From positions 40,216,353 to 40,280,352 of the forward strand of contig CM060198.1 of assembly GCA_030549335.1 (NCBI GenBank): a stretch of DNA of 64,000 nucleotides, in the 5' to 3' direction. The notes under the pieces were generated by a model that saw only the letters and a program-made list of their open reading frames with translations, ran no database searches and was not told where the DNA came from. Source of the stretch: Pontederia crassipes. Lineage: Eukaryota > Streptophyta > Magnoliopsida > Commelinales > Pontederiaceae. How positions within the stretch are numbered: position 1 is the first letter of the stretch; every line of letters starts with the position of its first letter. Positions 1 through 10,589 of the stretch are shown in pieces. A program made the translations under genes and the position numbers.

Positions 1-54
1 GTTCGGAGCCTCGATCGGGGATTCCCCGCGGGGCCCTACAGGGGGCGGAAAATA

Positions 55-1318
55 TTGCCATCCCTACGTGACGTTAACATGGATGCATATGTGGAACCAT
101 GTCAACATTTTCTCTCTCCTCCATATTTGATTAAAAAAATAGAAATTATCACATCATCATTTTTCTCTCTACTCAATTCAAACTTAATTTTGTATCTACA
201 TGGTCATCCAACTTTTCAAAACTTTCAGACAAGGTCATTCAACTTTTGAAATTTTGAATCACGGTCATCAATAAAAACTTAAAAAAATGAAGGCACTTAG
301 ATTGACTTGGTACATTTTTTAGCATGACCCATTCAGATCGAACCGTCCAAAATTTTTTTGTGTATTAAATATGTAATATTATAATAATTAATTAATAATT
401 TTTTAATTATGAAAAAATTAGAAAAATAACATACTAATTTTATCTTTATATTATATTATGATATTTTTATATAACACTGAGTCAGATCGTAATGGCTCAT
501 CCAACGGTGTGCTAGGCGCGACCCAACATCCAACGGGTTGCTGAGCCGAACACGATTTTTTATATAATATTATGATAACTAATAATTTTAATTTTTAATA
601 TTATGATAACTAATAATTTGGCTCAACAATCCGTTGAATGTTGGGTCATGCTCAATACTTCGCTAGAGGAGCCATTACGATTCGACTCGACCTCGATCAA
701 ATATCGCACGAAAAATGTATATTTATTTTTCAATTATAATATTTTTTATTTTTTAAAATTTTAGTGCAAAAAAATAAACATTGTGTTATTTTTAATTTTT
801 TTATTTCCTTAGCTAAAAATAATTAATTATCATAATAATATATATTTAATACACATAAAAAGTTTGGGCAGCTCGATATGAATGGGTCGTACCAAAAAAT
901 GTACCGAGTTAGTCTAAGTGTGTTCAATTTTTTATTTTTTATATTTATTATTTATTATATTATATTTTAAGTTTTTAATGATGATCACGATTGAAATTTT
1001 GAAAAGTTGAATGACCTTGTCTTAAAGTTTTGAAAAGTTGGATGACTATGTAGATATAAATTTAAGTTTGGATGGAGTAGAGAGAAAATGCTGACATATC
1101 AATTTCTATTTTTATAATCTGACGTGGAGGAGAGAGAAATACTGACGTGGTGTCATGCAAGCATCCACATCAGTAGTAATTTATTGATTTATTGGCTATA
1201 ATAGGTCACGATGACTTTGGCTGAAATGATTCTAAAGTTCGATGACCATTGTGTTACAAAGTGAAGTTGGATGACCTTACTGGGAATGCCCCCTAAGTTG
1301 GATGACCATCACTGAAAT
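55..1318. mobile_element. Foldback (long inverted repeat) DNA element FB1
   Basis: The two halves are reverse complements of each other over most of their length. Bases about 60-345 pair with about 850-1190, and an inner pair at 483-545 matches 616-682, so the unit folds into one long hairpin with an AT-rich centre near 580-620. A short motif, AAGTTGGATGACC and variants, is repeated at about 202 and 222 (inverted) and at about 1005, 1036, 1234, 1262 and 1293. No transposase-like frame is visible, so this would be a non-autonomous element; Mutator-like or foldback class is an inference. The right arm extends to about 1318, while the left arm seems cut near base 55, next to a GC-rich edge of unknown origin. 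Confidence 0.7.
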
Positions 1319-1839
1319 TTACTCTAAAATTTATTGTGATTAAATCTTTAATTAATTACATCAACAATGAAGTGTCAGTTAAAAATAAAAGAAAAGAAAG
1401 AAAAAAAATAAAAAAATAACCAATTTAGTACATAGCAGAAAGGATAAAAAAAAGAAATAAAAATTTAAATAGGAACGGCCGGTTGGGGAGAAAACCCAAT
1501 GCAAATCAAACTCCATCTATTAGAGAATTTGCACCAATCATGGAATTGAACTGATTACCTTAAATCAGATTTGGATTTAAAAGAGAGGAGATCTTATAGA
1601 TAAAATAGAATCCTATTAACCCTTTTTCTCCCAAAAACCCCGCGAGACGGTTGGGAAAGGAATAAAAAAAAATCCATATCCCAATCAAAGTTTGAAAGGA
1701 AAGGAATTTAAATATGATCCCATCAGATTTAATTAGGAGAGGGGATATATTTAAGATGAAAACAGAATCATATTTAAACACCCTTTTCCTCAAACCTTGC
1801 AACCCTTTTTTCCTGGTTCTTCGTTTCACATCCATGCGG
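1319..1839. other. Stretch without a recognisable gene
   Basis: AT-rich sequence with purine-rich runs. A 91-codon frame on the minus strand (1560-1835) is low-complexity and resembles no family known to me. A TATA-like string near 1743-1755 might belong to the start of the LTR-like repeat that follows, but I cannot fix that boundary. Confidence 0.5.
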
Positions 1840-2334
1840 GAACAGAGGCAGGAACGATCTCATCGTTCTTAGTGCAAGGGTAGGAGACCCTCTCTTCTCT
1901 CCTAAGTTAATCTTTTCACTTCCCCTCACATCGCCCTCTGCATCGATTGAATCGTAGACGCTGACCGGCTGAGAGAGAATAGGGCGCAGAGAGAAGAAAA
2001 CAGGGGGGCATCATTAATCAAATTCCGACGAATGAAAGGAGGGATTAATCGTGAACCGAGGTGGGTGCATCGAAATCACCTTTCATGACCTCTAAATTGT
2101 TCTAACATTTGCCCTAATTGATTAAGAAAAGAAAGGGATCAAGAAGAAGTTTTCTAGGGTTCTTGTTTGATTATTGAATTATTGTTTGAATTATTTGATT
2201 CCTGATTGCTTGATTATTTGAATTAATCCTTTTTGTTTTGTTATGTTTGATTGATTGCTAGGAGTTAGGAATTAGATTAGGATGAGCTTATGTTGGAAAT
2301 TCTCAGAAATAATCAAAGTCTGCAATGTTTTTGG

Positions 2335-2535
2335 ACGCCGACCGGTCGACTGGTCCGTAGGCATTGCCAGCAACCGGTCGAATGATAACATGCATACAAC
2401 CGATCTCTGCATATGTCGACCGATCCCTGCCCACTGGTTGACCGTTCAATTGAACGGACCGACCGCTCCGAATTACCCACCGGTCGACCGACCCGAAGAC
2501 AACTGGTGGACCATTCCCCTGATCTGGTCGACCGA
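2335..2535. repeat. GGTCGACC-type dyad array in repeat A
   Basis: Clustered CG-centred dyads and decayed variants, including ACCGGTCGACTGG, ACCGGTCGAATG, ACCGGTCGACCGA and GGTCGACCGAT, are spaced about 20-40 bp apart. Several variants look like CpG-to-TpG decay products. The cluster ends about 58 bp before a TATA-like box, the same arrangement seen in unrelated LTRs of this window. Confidence 0.75.
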
Positions 2536-2592
2536 TTTTCTGAAACCTTTTTATTAGCTTTATTAATTATTTCCCTTTTTATCCCAATATTA

Positions 2593-2603
2593 CCTATATA
2601 TAG
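2593..2603 (+). promoter_or_regulatory. TATA-like box of repeat A
   Basis: The string CCTATATATAG stands about 58 bp after the dyad array, in the position expected for an LTR promoter. No transcription start is known. Confidence 0.45.
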
Positions 2604-3888
2604 TCTATCCTATTTTTCTGATCCCATAGAGATTCATCCTTAAGTTTCAAGATCTGTTCTTTTATTGATTTATCTTTTATTGATCTTATTGAATCCATTG
2701 AACAAAGAACAGAGTCACAAGTTGTTAAAAGCGATTAATAAGTTCAGATGAAAGATTAATCATGGGTTGTCAGACCAAGTCAAGTGCAGCAAGATAAGGG
2801 TAGCTCCTTTGGTCATGGTTTGATCACCCACTGACCCGCATAACGCCGTATCGTTTGCTCGACATACCCAAGAACTAAAGGCACCTAAAGTCACCCTAAT
2901 TCTACTAATAATCCAAGATCAAGAAGCATGTTTAAGTCAAGTCAAGTATGTTATGATTCCAAGTTTACTAAGCATCATTTGATTCATGATATATTCTGAT
3001 TCTTACTCTTATACTCATTATGATCTATGATACTGACATGTTACCTTTCACGTTCAAGTTAAGCATGATTAATTATTGCTGATTATTATATTCATGTCAT
3101 GTATTGTATATCATGTGGTTCTCCACTAGGCTGTAAAGCTTACGGGAGGACCTCCTCCCCTGTGTCTGATTTTCATAGGACTAGGTCAGTGATTCACATT
3201 TACTAATCATCAAATGATTCAGACCTTACCAAGTAAGTATCACTTTTCAATATTAAACAAATTCGATAGTTGGCTCTCCAGGCTTTATACCTAATTTATT
3301 CATTATTAAGTATATTTTACACATACTTTATTCATTATTAAGTATATATGGACAGTAATTATTCATCATTAAGTCTATATTATGATAATATAACCCAAAT
3401 AATTTATTCATACATTTTCTATATTGAATATTTTCCGCATACTTTTCCTAGGTGCCACTTGGCAAATTTTGATTGGTTCTTGAAATTTAATCTACATGTT
3501 AATAACTATATGAATACTTAATAATATGAGTATATGCTTTAGCATAGAATGTCTATTAATTATATCTTAATAATTTATTTAAATTGAATAAAATTTTAAA
3601 AATTTGATGAGTGACATTAGAATGAACACATATATCATATCGTTCATCAATCATAAGTTATAATATTGCAACATATAATGATATATGAATTAGATTTGGG
3701 ATATTACAAATTTTGTATCTTTCGCACATCACCTGGGTCATCATAGTAATCTATGTCTATATCTATATAAAAGCAGAGATAGAAAGTGCCACGTGTCGAA
3801 CTCTCATAAATTGAATGTATAAAATGATAATCTTGTAATTATATAATTTAGATACCAAAAAGTCAATTACAAAATTATATAATTCTAT

Positions 3889-4345
3889 TAATATTTGTTT
3901 TTAAATTCTATGTTTGTAACTATAAATAGAGAGATTTTTAGTTTTCATTTGCATACTTTATGTTAGTTGTTAAGTATATATGATTTTATTTATTCATGTT
4001 TTTAAATTTCGTATTTATAACTATAAGTAGAGAGGCTTTCAATTTCTCAAAGTAAACTGTTAAGTATATATACTTTTATTTATTTATATTTTTAAATTCC
4101 ATACTTATAATTATAAATAGAGATGCTTTCATTTTCATTTGCATACTCCATGCCCTCTTTGAAGATAATGTAATTAAAATATTTGTATTTGAACCTACAA
4201 ATATAGGTTTGTGCGTGATAATATATATATATATATATAGTAAAACTATTAAATATTATTAGGAAAAATACTTATCTCCATCTAATTAAAAATATTAAAT
4301 ATCATAAGGAGTTTTCAATTTTTATTTGCATATTCGACGTCCTCT
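3889..4345 (+). repeat. Degenerate ~90-105 bp tandem repeat
   Basis: A unit containing TTTTTAAATTC, then TATAACTATAAATAGAGAG, then CATTTGCATACT recurs starting near 3895, 4002 and 4090, with a partial copy near 4315. Copies differ by substitutions and small indels. Confidence 0.55.
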
Positions 4346-4605
4346 TTGAAGATAAAGAGTGCACGCAGACCTACAAATATTAGTTTTTGTATGATAAAAA
4401 TACTTATATATAATTTCTCTATGTATAAAAATATCAAATATTATAGTTTATATATATAATGAAAGAATAAAAACAGATCATACTTCGAGTTAAAGACATG
4501 CATTTCATACTCTAATGATAATATTTATTTATGATTAATATAAGTATCATTTTAAATATAACATTATTATAACCTATCCACAACCAATTTATCTATTTAT
4601 CTATA

Positions 4606-4610
<5 letters not shown>

Positions 4611-4655
<45 letters not shown>
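4611..4655. repeat. (AT)n microsatellite
   Basis: An uninterrupted AT dinucleotide run of about 45 bp. Confidence 0.95.
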
Positions 4656-4657
<2 letters not shown>

Positions 4658-6957
4658 TGAGAGGTTAAACAAATTGTTCAACTAATATAAACAAAATATT
4701 TTGTATGTAATAAATGAAAAACCTTTTGTGCTAATATTTATACTAATATATTATGTATACTAATAATTTTTAGTTGTATATAGTTATTTTTTTGTTATTA
4801 TTTGTTGTTCTATCAAGAAGATAGAAGACTTGTGTATATTAATCATTTTACAATATCAAAACAAATAGGATTCATAATCATTTTATTATTATTGAATAGT
4901 TCATTATAACCAATACTAAAAAAATAATCAACCAAACTTAATTATTTTATTATTGCTGAAAATTTATTAATTTATTATTATATGTATATTTATATGTCAT
5001 AAATCATTATAAATTGATATAGGATCAATCAGCTCACAACAAAATAATCAACAAAATTTAATAATTTTGTTATTATTTTTAGCATTTTGTTAATTTGTTA
5101 TTATACATATATCTCTATATTTATATATATATATATATATATAGAAGTCAAACAAATTATTCGATTACTATAAATAAAAGCTTTTTTATGTAACCAATAA
5201 TATAAGAAGTAGATGATATAATTTTTTATAATCATATATTATTTATGATAACAATTTTTATTGTATATGATTATTTTTGTTATTGTCAAGTTGTCACTCT
5301 ATTAAGGTGATAGAAAACTTAAGTACATGAATAATTTTTAAATATTAAACAAGCTAGATTTGTAATCACTTTATTGTTATTGGATATTTCGTTATAAACC
5401 AATATAAGATATGTAATAAACTAATAAAAAAATATTCAATCCAAACTTACTCCTTATTTTATTATTAATAGTTTGTTAATTGATTTCGATATTCTAATAA
5501 TAACAAAATTTTCAACTGCTATAAATGAAAGAATTTTTCTATAAACAATAATATGATGCTCAATAATATATGAAATAAATGATATATTTTGCTAATATTA
5601 TTTATGGTAATAATTTTTAGTTGTGTATAGTTATTTTTTATTGTTATCAAGTTGTTATTCTATAAAAATTAAGAAGATAGAAGACTCAAGTATATCAACA
5701 ATTTTATAATATTAAAATTTTTATCTTTTATCATATAATAAGCTAATAACAAAATTTTTAACTACTATAAATGAAGGATTTTTCATTAACCAACAATATG
5801 ATAATCAATAATACATGAAATAAATGATATATTTTAATTCCAATAATATTTATAATCATATATTATTTAAGATAACAATTTTTAGTTGTATATAGTTATT
5901 TTTCATTGTTATTCTATCAAAGAAATAGAAGACTTAATATATCAATAATTTTAGAATATCAAATAACTAGGTTTCATAATCATTTTATTATTATTAGACA
6001 TTTCGTTATAAATTGATATATGATATATATGGGCAGCACTTATTTGTATACATCTTGATGACACTATTCGGGAACCGTCTGATCACGATCCAACGACAAC
6101 CCATATATATGGGTCACTTTTTGTCCCACAAAGTCCTTGATAGGTTACTATAAACTAATATAAGATATGAAATCATGAACCAAAAAAAAATTTTCAACTA
6201 ATACAAATGAAAAACTTTTTCTATAACCAATATTATGGTAATCACTAATATATGAAATAAATGACATATTATAGTGTTAATAATATTTATAACAATATAT
6301 TATTTCTACTAATAATTTTAAGTTGTATATATTATTTTCTTATTGTTACCAGGTTGTTATTCTATCAAAATGATAGAAGACTTACGAAAATAGTTCGTTA
6401 TAAATTGATGTAGGATAATTAATAAACTAATAATAACGTACTGAATCATACTTAATTATTCCTTTATTATTATAAGTTTGTTAATTTATTATTATATGTT
6501 AATGAATATGTCATGACATATTCATTATAACTGATAATGGATATGTAATCATCTAATAACAAAGTACCGACCAAACTTAATTATTTTTTATTACATCAAT
6601 TTGGTAAATTATTATTAATAATATTATTATATATAAGTAGAGGTTAAAAAATTATTCAATTGTAATAAATTAATTTTTTTATGTAAATAATATTATATGA
6701 AGTATATGATACAATTTTGGGCTAATAATATTAATAATCATATATCCTTTATGCTAGCATTTTTTAGTTTTATACAATTACTTTTTGTTTTATCAGATTG
6801 TTATTATAGAAGACTTAAGTATATCAATAATTTTAGAAAATGAAACAATTAGGATTCATAATTATGTTATTATTATTAGATAGTTCACTATAAATCAATA
6901 TAATATACATAATTAGATAATAACGAAGTTTCCAACCGAACGTATTCATTCTTCTTC

Positions 6958-6989
<32 letters not shown>
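6958..6989. repeat. (ATT)n microsatellite
   Basis: About ten consecutive ATT trinucleotides. Confidence 0.9.
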
Positions 6990-7140
6990 GATTGTTAACT
7001 GATTAAGATGTTCTAATGAATTAATAACAAATTATTCAACAACTATAAATAAAATATTTTTTTTTGTAACAAATTATTGAACTACTATAAGTGAAAGTTC
7101 TTTTTTCTGTCATTATCTACCTCACATATAAAACCCATAA

Positions 7141-7754
7141 TAATTCTTGTTAACTCTAAAAAATAGAAGACATGATTGAAAGGAGGATAAAAAGGAATAT
7201 AGTAATCATATATTAGTATTTTTTCACTTAATTTATACATCTTTTGTAACAACAAAAAAAAAGATAAAATAAGAAGAAACGACTAGCACTTCATAACAGC
7301 TCAGATCCCAGGAAATCTAGAAAATGACCACTTGACATTAGTAATTTGGATATGGGGATGTTAATACTAAGAACCTAATTAATATGAAATAATGGAGTGG
7401 TGATCATGGCAGAATAGTCGGATCTCAGGACTAGAGGGGAAAAATCGAATAAGTTAATACTTTTGAAATCCTTTCTTCTTGGTTAGCCTCTCCTCCTCAT
7501 GCATGCATGGAAGGAAAGAAGTCTTCATCGGTTCCTCAGGTACAAAGGTAACAAGTGTTCCTCTCTCCCTCTCATGCACAACCATACACCTGAAGGGAGT
7601 CCCTGTTGATTTTTCGTCGCTTGGGGTGATGATCGACCACTGCACTGTCTTGTACATACATCTAGTAGTTTTGCTTCGTTTCCTCACAAGTCATGATCTG
7701 GGTGATCTGTAGGTGGGGAACGGTCAGGAAGAGGAGGGGTTGCACATGAACAAC
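7141..7754. other. Stretch without a supported gene
   Basis: Two antiparallel frames of 77 codons overlap here (7454-7687 minus, 7479-7712 plus). Neither has recognisable motifs, and their mutual overlap suggests chance frames in slightly GC-richer DNA. Confidence 0.5.
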
Positions 7755-7849
7755 AAGGAGGAAATGACCATTGATTTAAATTGAACAAGTTGAAGCAAGG
7801 ATCAATCACGAATAGAGGTGGGTGAATCAAAATCACTTTGCATGATTTG
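7755..7849 (+). repeat. Repeat A, copy 2, first segment
   Basis: Matches 2030-2095 of copy 1 (for example GAGGTGGGTGAATCAAAATC against GAGGTGGGTGCATCGAAATC). It is interrupted at 7850 by the Copia element. The last five bases, ATTTG, recur just after that element, as expected of a target-site duplication. Confidence 0.6.
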
Positions 7850-8218
7850 TGTTGGAATAGCGCCCTTTTGGGCACATGGGCCACACATCGCACGGCCCAC
7901 AAGGGCGAGGCGCATGCCTGCGCAGACACGTCATCATACGCGTAATGAATGCATGTGATGTGTTCTGCCTAACTTGTCGCCCAAGTCTCCCTACCTTATA
8001 AAAGGGGACCCATAGCATAGGTCTCAAACATACTTTCGCAGAGGTTCGTCCATAGTATTTGTGCTATGGCAAAGAGTTCCGTTCCCCAGAGGTTCGATTC
8101 CCGATCTCGAGGTACAAGTGCATTCGTCAAGAGTTCGTAGAAAAGCTCCGACGATCCACTTCCGCTGTAAGGGGTATTCCACAACCTCTAGAATTTATAT
8201 CTGTTATAAATTTTGACA
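7850..8218 (+). repeat. 5' LTR of the Copia element
   Basis: Begins TGTTGG and ends CA, 369 bp. It matches 14639-14933 well from about 7925 on; the first 75 bp have no good partner. A TATA-like box CCTTATAAAAGG lies at 7994-8005. Confidence 0.85.
7994..8005 (+). promoter_or_regulatory. TATA-like box in Copia 5' LTR
   Basis: CCTTATAAAAGG, conserved in the other LTR at 14708-14719. Confidence 0.6.
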
Positions 8219-8231
8219 TTGGTCTCAGAGC
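8219..8231 (+). other. Primer-binding site (tRNA-Met type)
   Basis: TTGGTCTCAGAGC directly follows the 5' LTR and resembles the usual plant Copia site TGGTATCAGAGC. Confidence 0.75.
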
Positions 8232-9687
8232 TTTTTTAGGTTTATCTCGAACTCGTGATTGCGCCGAAAAATAATATTCGTTATTATTTTTGGGATCTGC
8301 AAACCTCGGTTGTATGGCCACAACCAAGGGACAAAGAAGACTTTGTCATCACAAATATATTATGGATGAACCTAGACCATAATATATTTTTCAGATTTAT
8401 TTTAATATTTTTAATGTTTTTTTCGGATTTTTTTCTGCATATCTTGCAGCAAAAAAAATAGAAAAAAAAGAAAAACTCTTCCTGCAAGCACACAGCCCGC
8501 TGGGAGGCACAGTTTGTGCAAAAGAGTTACACATATGAGAAGTGGCAAATTGGGCTGGCTAAAAAGCCCAATAAGTAGTTTTTTTTTCTTTTCTAATTTT
8601 CGCTAGTTTTAAAATATTCCGAAAATAAAAAATATATATTATAAAATCTCGAAAAATTAGGGAAATTTTGTTTATTCCTTAGAAACTTTTCTCTGATATT
8701 GCATGCAATTTAATCTTATAAAAAAAATCATTTGTTGATTTTAAGCAATAAATTAAATGATTAGATTTGCATGTCAATATCAAATATTGCCGAATAAATA
8801 TGTTATCATCCATGAAATAAATATTTTGTTTATGTATGTCATAATGATATTTATTTCTTTGATTCAAATTTTGACTGTGTTAAAATTAAATTGGAATGTC
8901 CAATCTTGTTAAGCATGATAATTTGCCTAGAATTTCAAATTGATTTGAAATTTCTTTTATGAGAATTAATTAAGATGACAATATTGATTTTGGCTATGTG
9001 CTGAAATACATGTTTCATGCAAGCTTAAAATAAAATAATTAGTTGGTCTAATTATACGAACTATAGATAATTAAAGAATACATGAAACATAGGTAGTTTT
9101 TTTGTAGGACTAATGCACCCTGAGATTCAAATATTGTCATAATAACCAATGTCTTTCTGTTGAGTGGCGCGTGACCAAAAATGCACGTCTAGAAAGGTTT
9201 CGAGAACTGGCCTGGTGCATGGTCAACGTAGTTTCCAGAAATAGGGTTGATATGTGACAGTGGGAGCATAATTTTTTCTAATGTGATGTCGAGACGAAGG
9301 ATACTGCATGGTTATTTAATTGGCACCCCTCGGGGAAGAGCTCCCGTTGCACTAGTTCTGATTGCCTTGGTCATATTAGAAATAATTTGGTGCACCACAC
9401 AAAATGAATCTTGGTGATTTTAAATTATAAGTTGATTCAAAATGCATAGAGTAGAAATTTTGAATTATGTGTTGATTCAAAATTCAAACATTTAGATTAA
9501 TTTTGTTGCATTGTTGAAATAATGAATAATAATATTTCTTAGAGATAGTGGGAGATGAGTGAGAGTCTAACAACCTCTCGATGCCACTACTTCATGAATA
9601 TTGTTATTTCATTTTTTTACGTTGTTTCGGACAAAATTAAAACATTGATAACACTTATTTCTCCTATTTTTGTGACCAAACTAGACC

Positions 9688-10545
9688 ATGGGTTCCAAAA
9701 TAGTAATTGCTGACCTGAACAAGAATGAGAAGCTCAATGGCGATAATTATGATATTTGGCACCGCAAGGTCCAATATCTTCTGGAAGAACAAGAGGTCTT
9801 AGAGACCATTAACCATGTTGTCAATGAACCTGCACGTGGACATAGTGCCCAATGCTAGAGGGACATTGAGGCCTATCAGGCCTGGACCAAAAAAAATCGT
9901 ATTGCTCGCATTACGTTGCTGAGCACGATGAATAATTCCCTCTTGTGCGAATTCGAAGTCTATAAGATTGCATTCGAAATGTGGGTGGTGCTCCACAATA
10001 AGTATGAGTTCATCACGACCACCAAGCGCCGTATGCTCACGGTCAAGTTTGACTCTTATCGGAAGCGACCAAATCATACGATGAGGGAGCACATCCAAGA
10101 GATTTCTAACATGATCCGTGAACTCAAAAGTGTGGGACAAGTGCCCGATGACGAGCAACAGGTGCAAGCTCTGATCCGCTCTCTTCCAAAAAGTTGGGAA
10201 CACATGCGTTGTAATTTGATGCACAACGAAGGTGTCAAAACTTTTGACCAAGCTGCTCGCCACATTGAAATGGAGGATGAGGCTCTTCAAGCCATGAATC
10301 AATCCTCTGAAGCATTAGTTGCTGACAATGGTGGACAAAGAGTTGGTTCCCAATCCAAGAGGAAAAGGTCGCATAAGTCGCAATGAAATAAAAAGTGCGA
10401 AGATGCTGGACAAAAGAAAGCCCAAGGCCACCAGCACAAATGTGGAAAACGTGGCGGCAAGGTAGACATGAATAAAGTAAAGTGCTAGAATTGTAGCAAA
10501 CATGGTCACTTTGCTCGTGATTGCACTGAGCCAAAGAAGGTTTGT
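9688..10545 (+). pseudogene. Copia gag remnant
   Basis: This is the capsid part of the fossil Copia element. The predicted start (MGSKIVIADLNKNEKLNGDN) has the LNGxNYxxW region typical of Copia gag, followed by a helical capsid segment at about 9916-10340 and a CCHC-type zinc knuckle (CSKHGHFARDC) near 10500-10530. It is a relic and is not expected to make a working protein. Confidence 0.85.
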
Positions 10546-10589
10546 CCTGAACACAATTCTTTTTCTTATATCTCAAGTTGTGCCTTAAT

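Larger units (their letters stand above)
1840..3715 (+). repeat. LTR-like repeat A, copy 1
   Basis: This region is collinear with a second, interrupted copy at 7755-22095. Matching segments are 2030-2095 with 7795-7849, 2100-2290 with 14934-15130, 2700-2900 with 21200-21400, and 3120-3190 with 21655-21725. The last pair includes the shared string GGGAGGACCTCCTCCCC, itself a near palindrome. It carries a GGTCGACC-type array followed by a TATA-like box, as in a long gypsy LTR. No coding part is attached, so it is probably a solo LTR or an LTR remnant. Its exact ends and family are not determined. Confidence 0.55.
4560..7090 (+). repeat. Degenerate tandem array, six copies of a 250-480 bp unit
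   Basis: The anchor AGATAGAAGACTTAAGTATA and its variants recurs at about 4815, 5298, 5671, 5921, 6369 and 6805. Around each anchor the same order of sub-motifs appears: a TTTTTAGTTGTATATAG block before it, and a block ending in TTCATAATCATTTTATTATTATT after it, followed by a TTCGTTATAAA-type string. The irregular spacing (483, 373, 250, 448 and 436 bp) suggests partial deletions in an old array. Confidence 0.65.
3716..7140. other. AT-rich region with decayed tandem repeats, possible Helitron
   Basis: Extremely AT-rich and without a credible gene. Near 3755-3805 the sequence (TCTATATAAAAGC followed by CCACGTGTC) resembles the 5' ends of some plant non-autonomous Helitrons, but I could not find a matching 3' hairpin and CTRR end. 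Two sets of degenerate tandem repeats are listed separately. A block of about 100 bp at 6045-6140, rich in GATCACGATCCAACG-type sequence, interrupts the second array and looks like a later insertion. Confidence 0.4.

Noticed and set aside
2282-2643. Frames rich in Arg, Asp and Pro over the dyad array
   Set aside because: The apparent protein pattern is only the translated GGTCGACC repeat. Similar frames occur at 57583-57825 for the same reason.
7454-7712. Overlapping 77-codon frames on both strands
   Set aside because: Mutually antiparallel, without family resemblance or promoter context.
8080-8110. tRNA-like B box (GAGGTTCGATTCCCGATC) in the Copia LTR, with a similar string near 14800
   Set aside because: No matching A box at the right distance and no cloverleaf could be drawn. 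It is part of an LTR and is present in both copies.
9799-10302. 167-codon minus-strand frame
   Set aside because: It is the antisense shadow of the Copia gag remnant.
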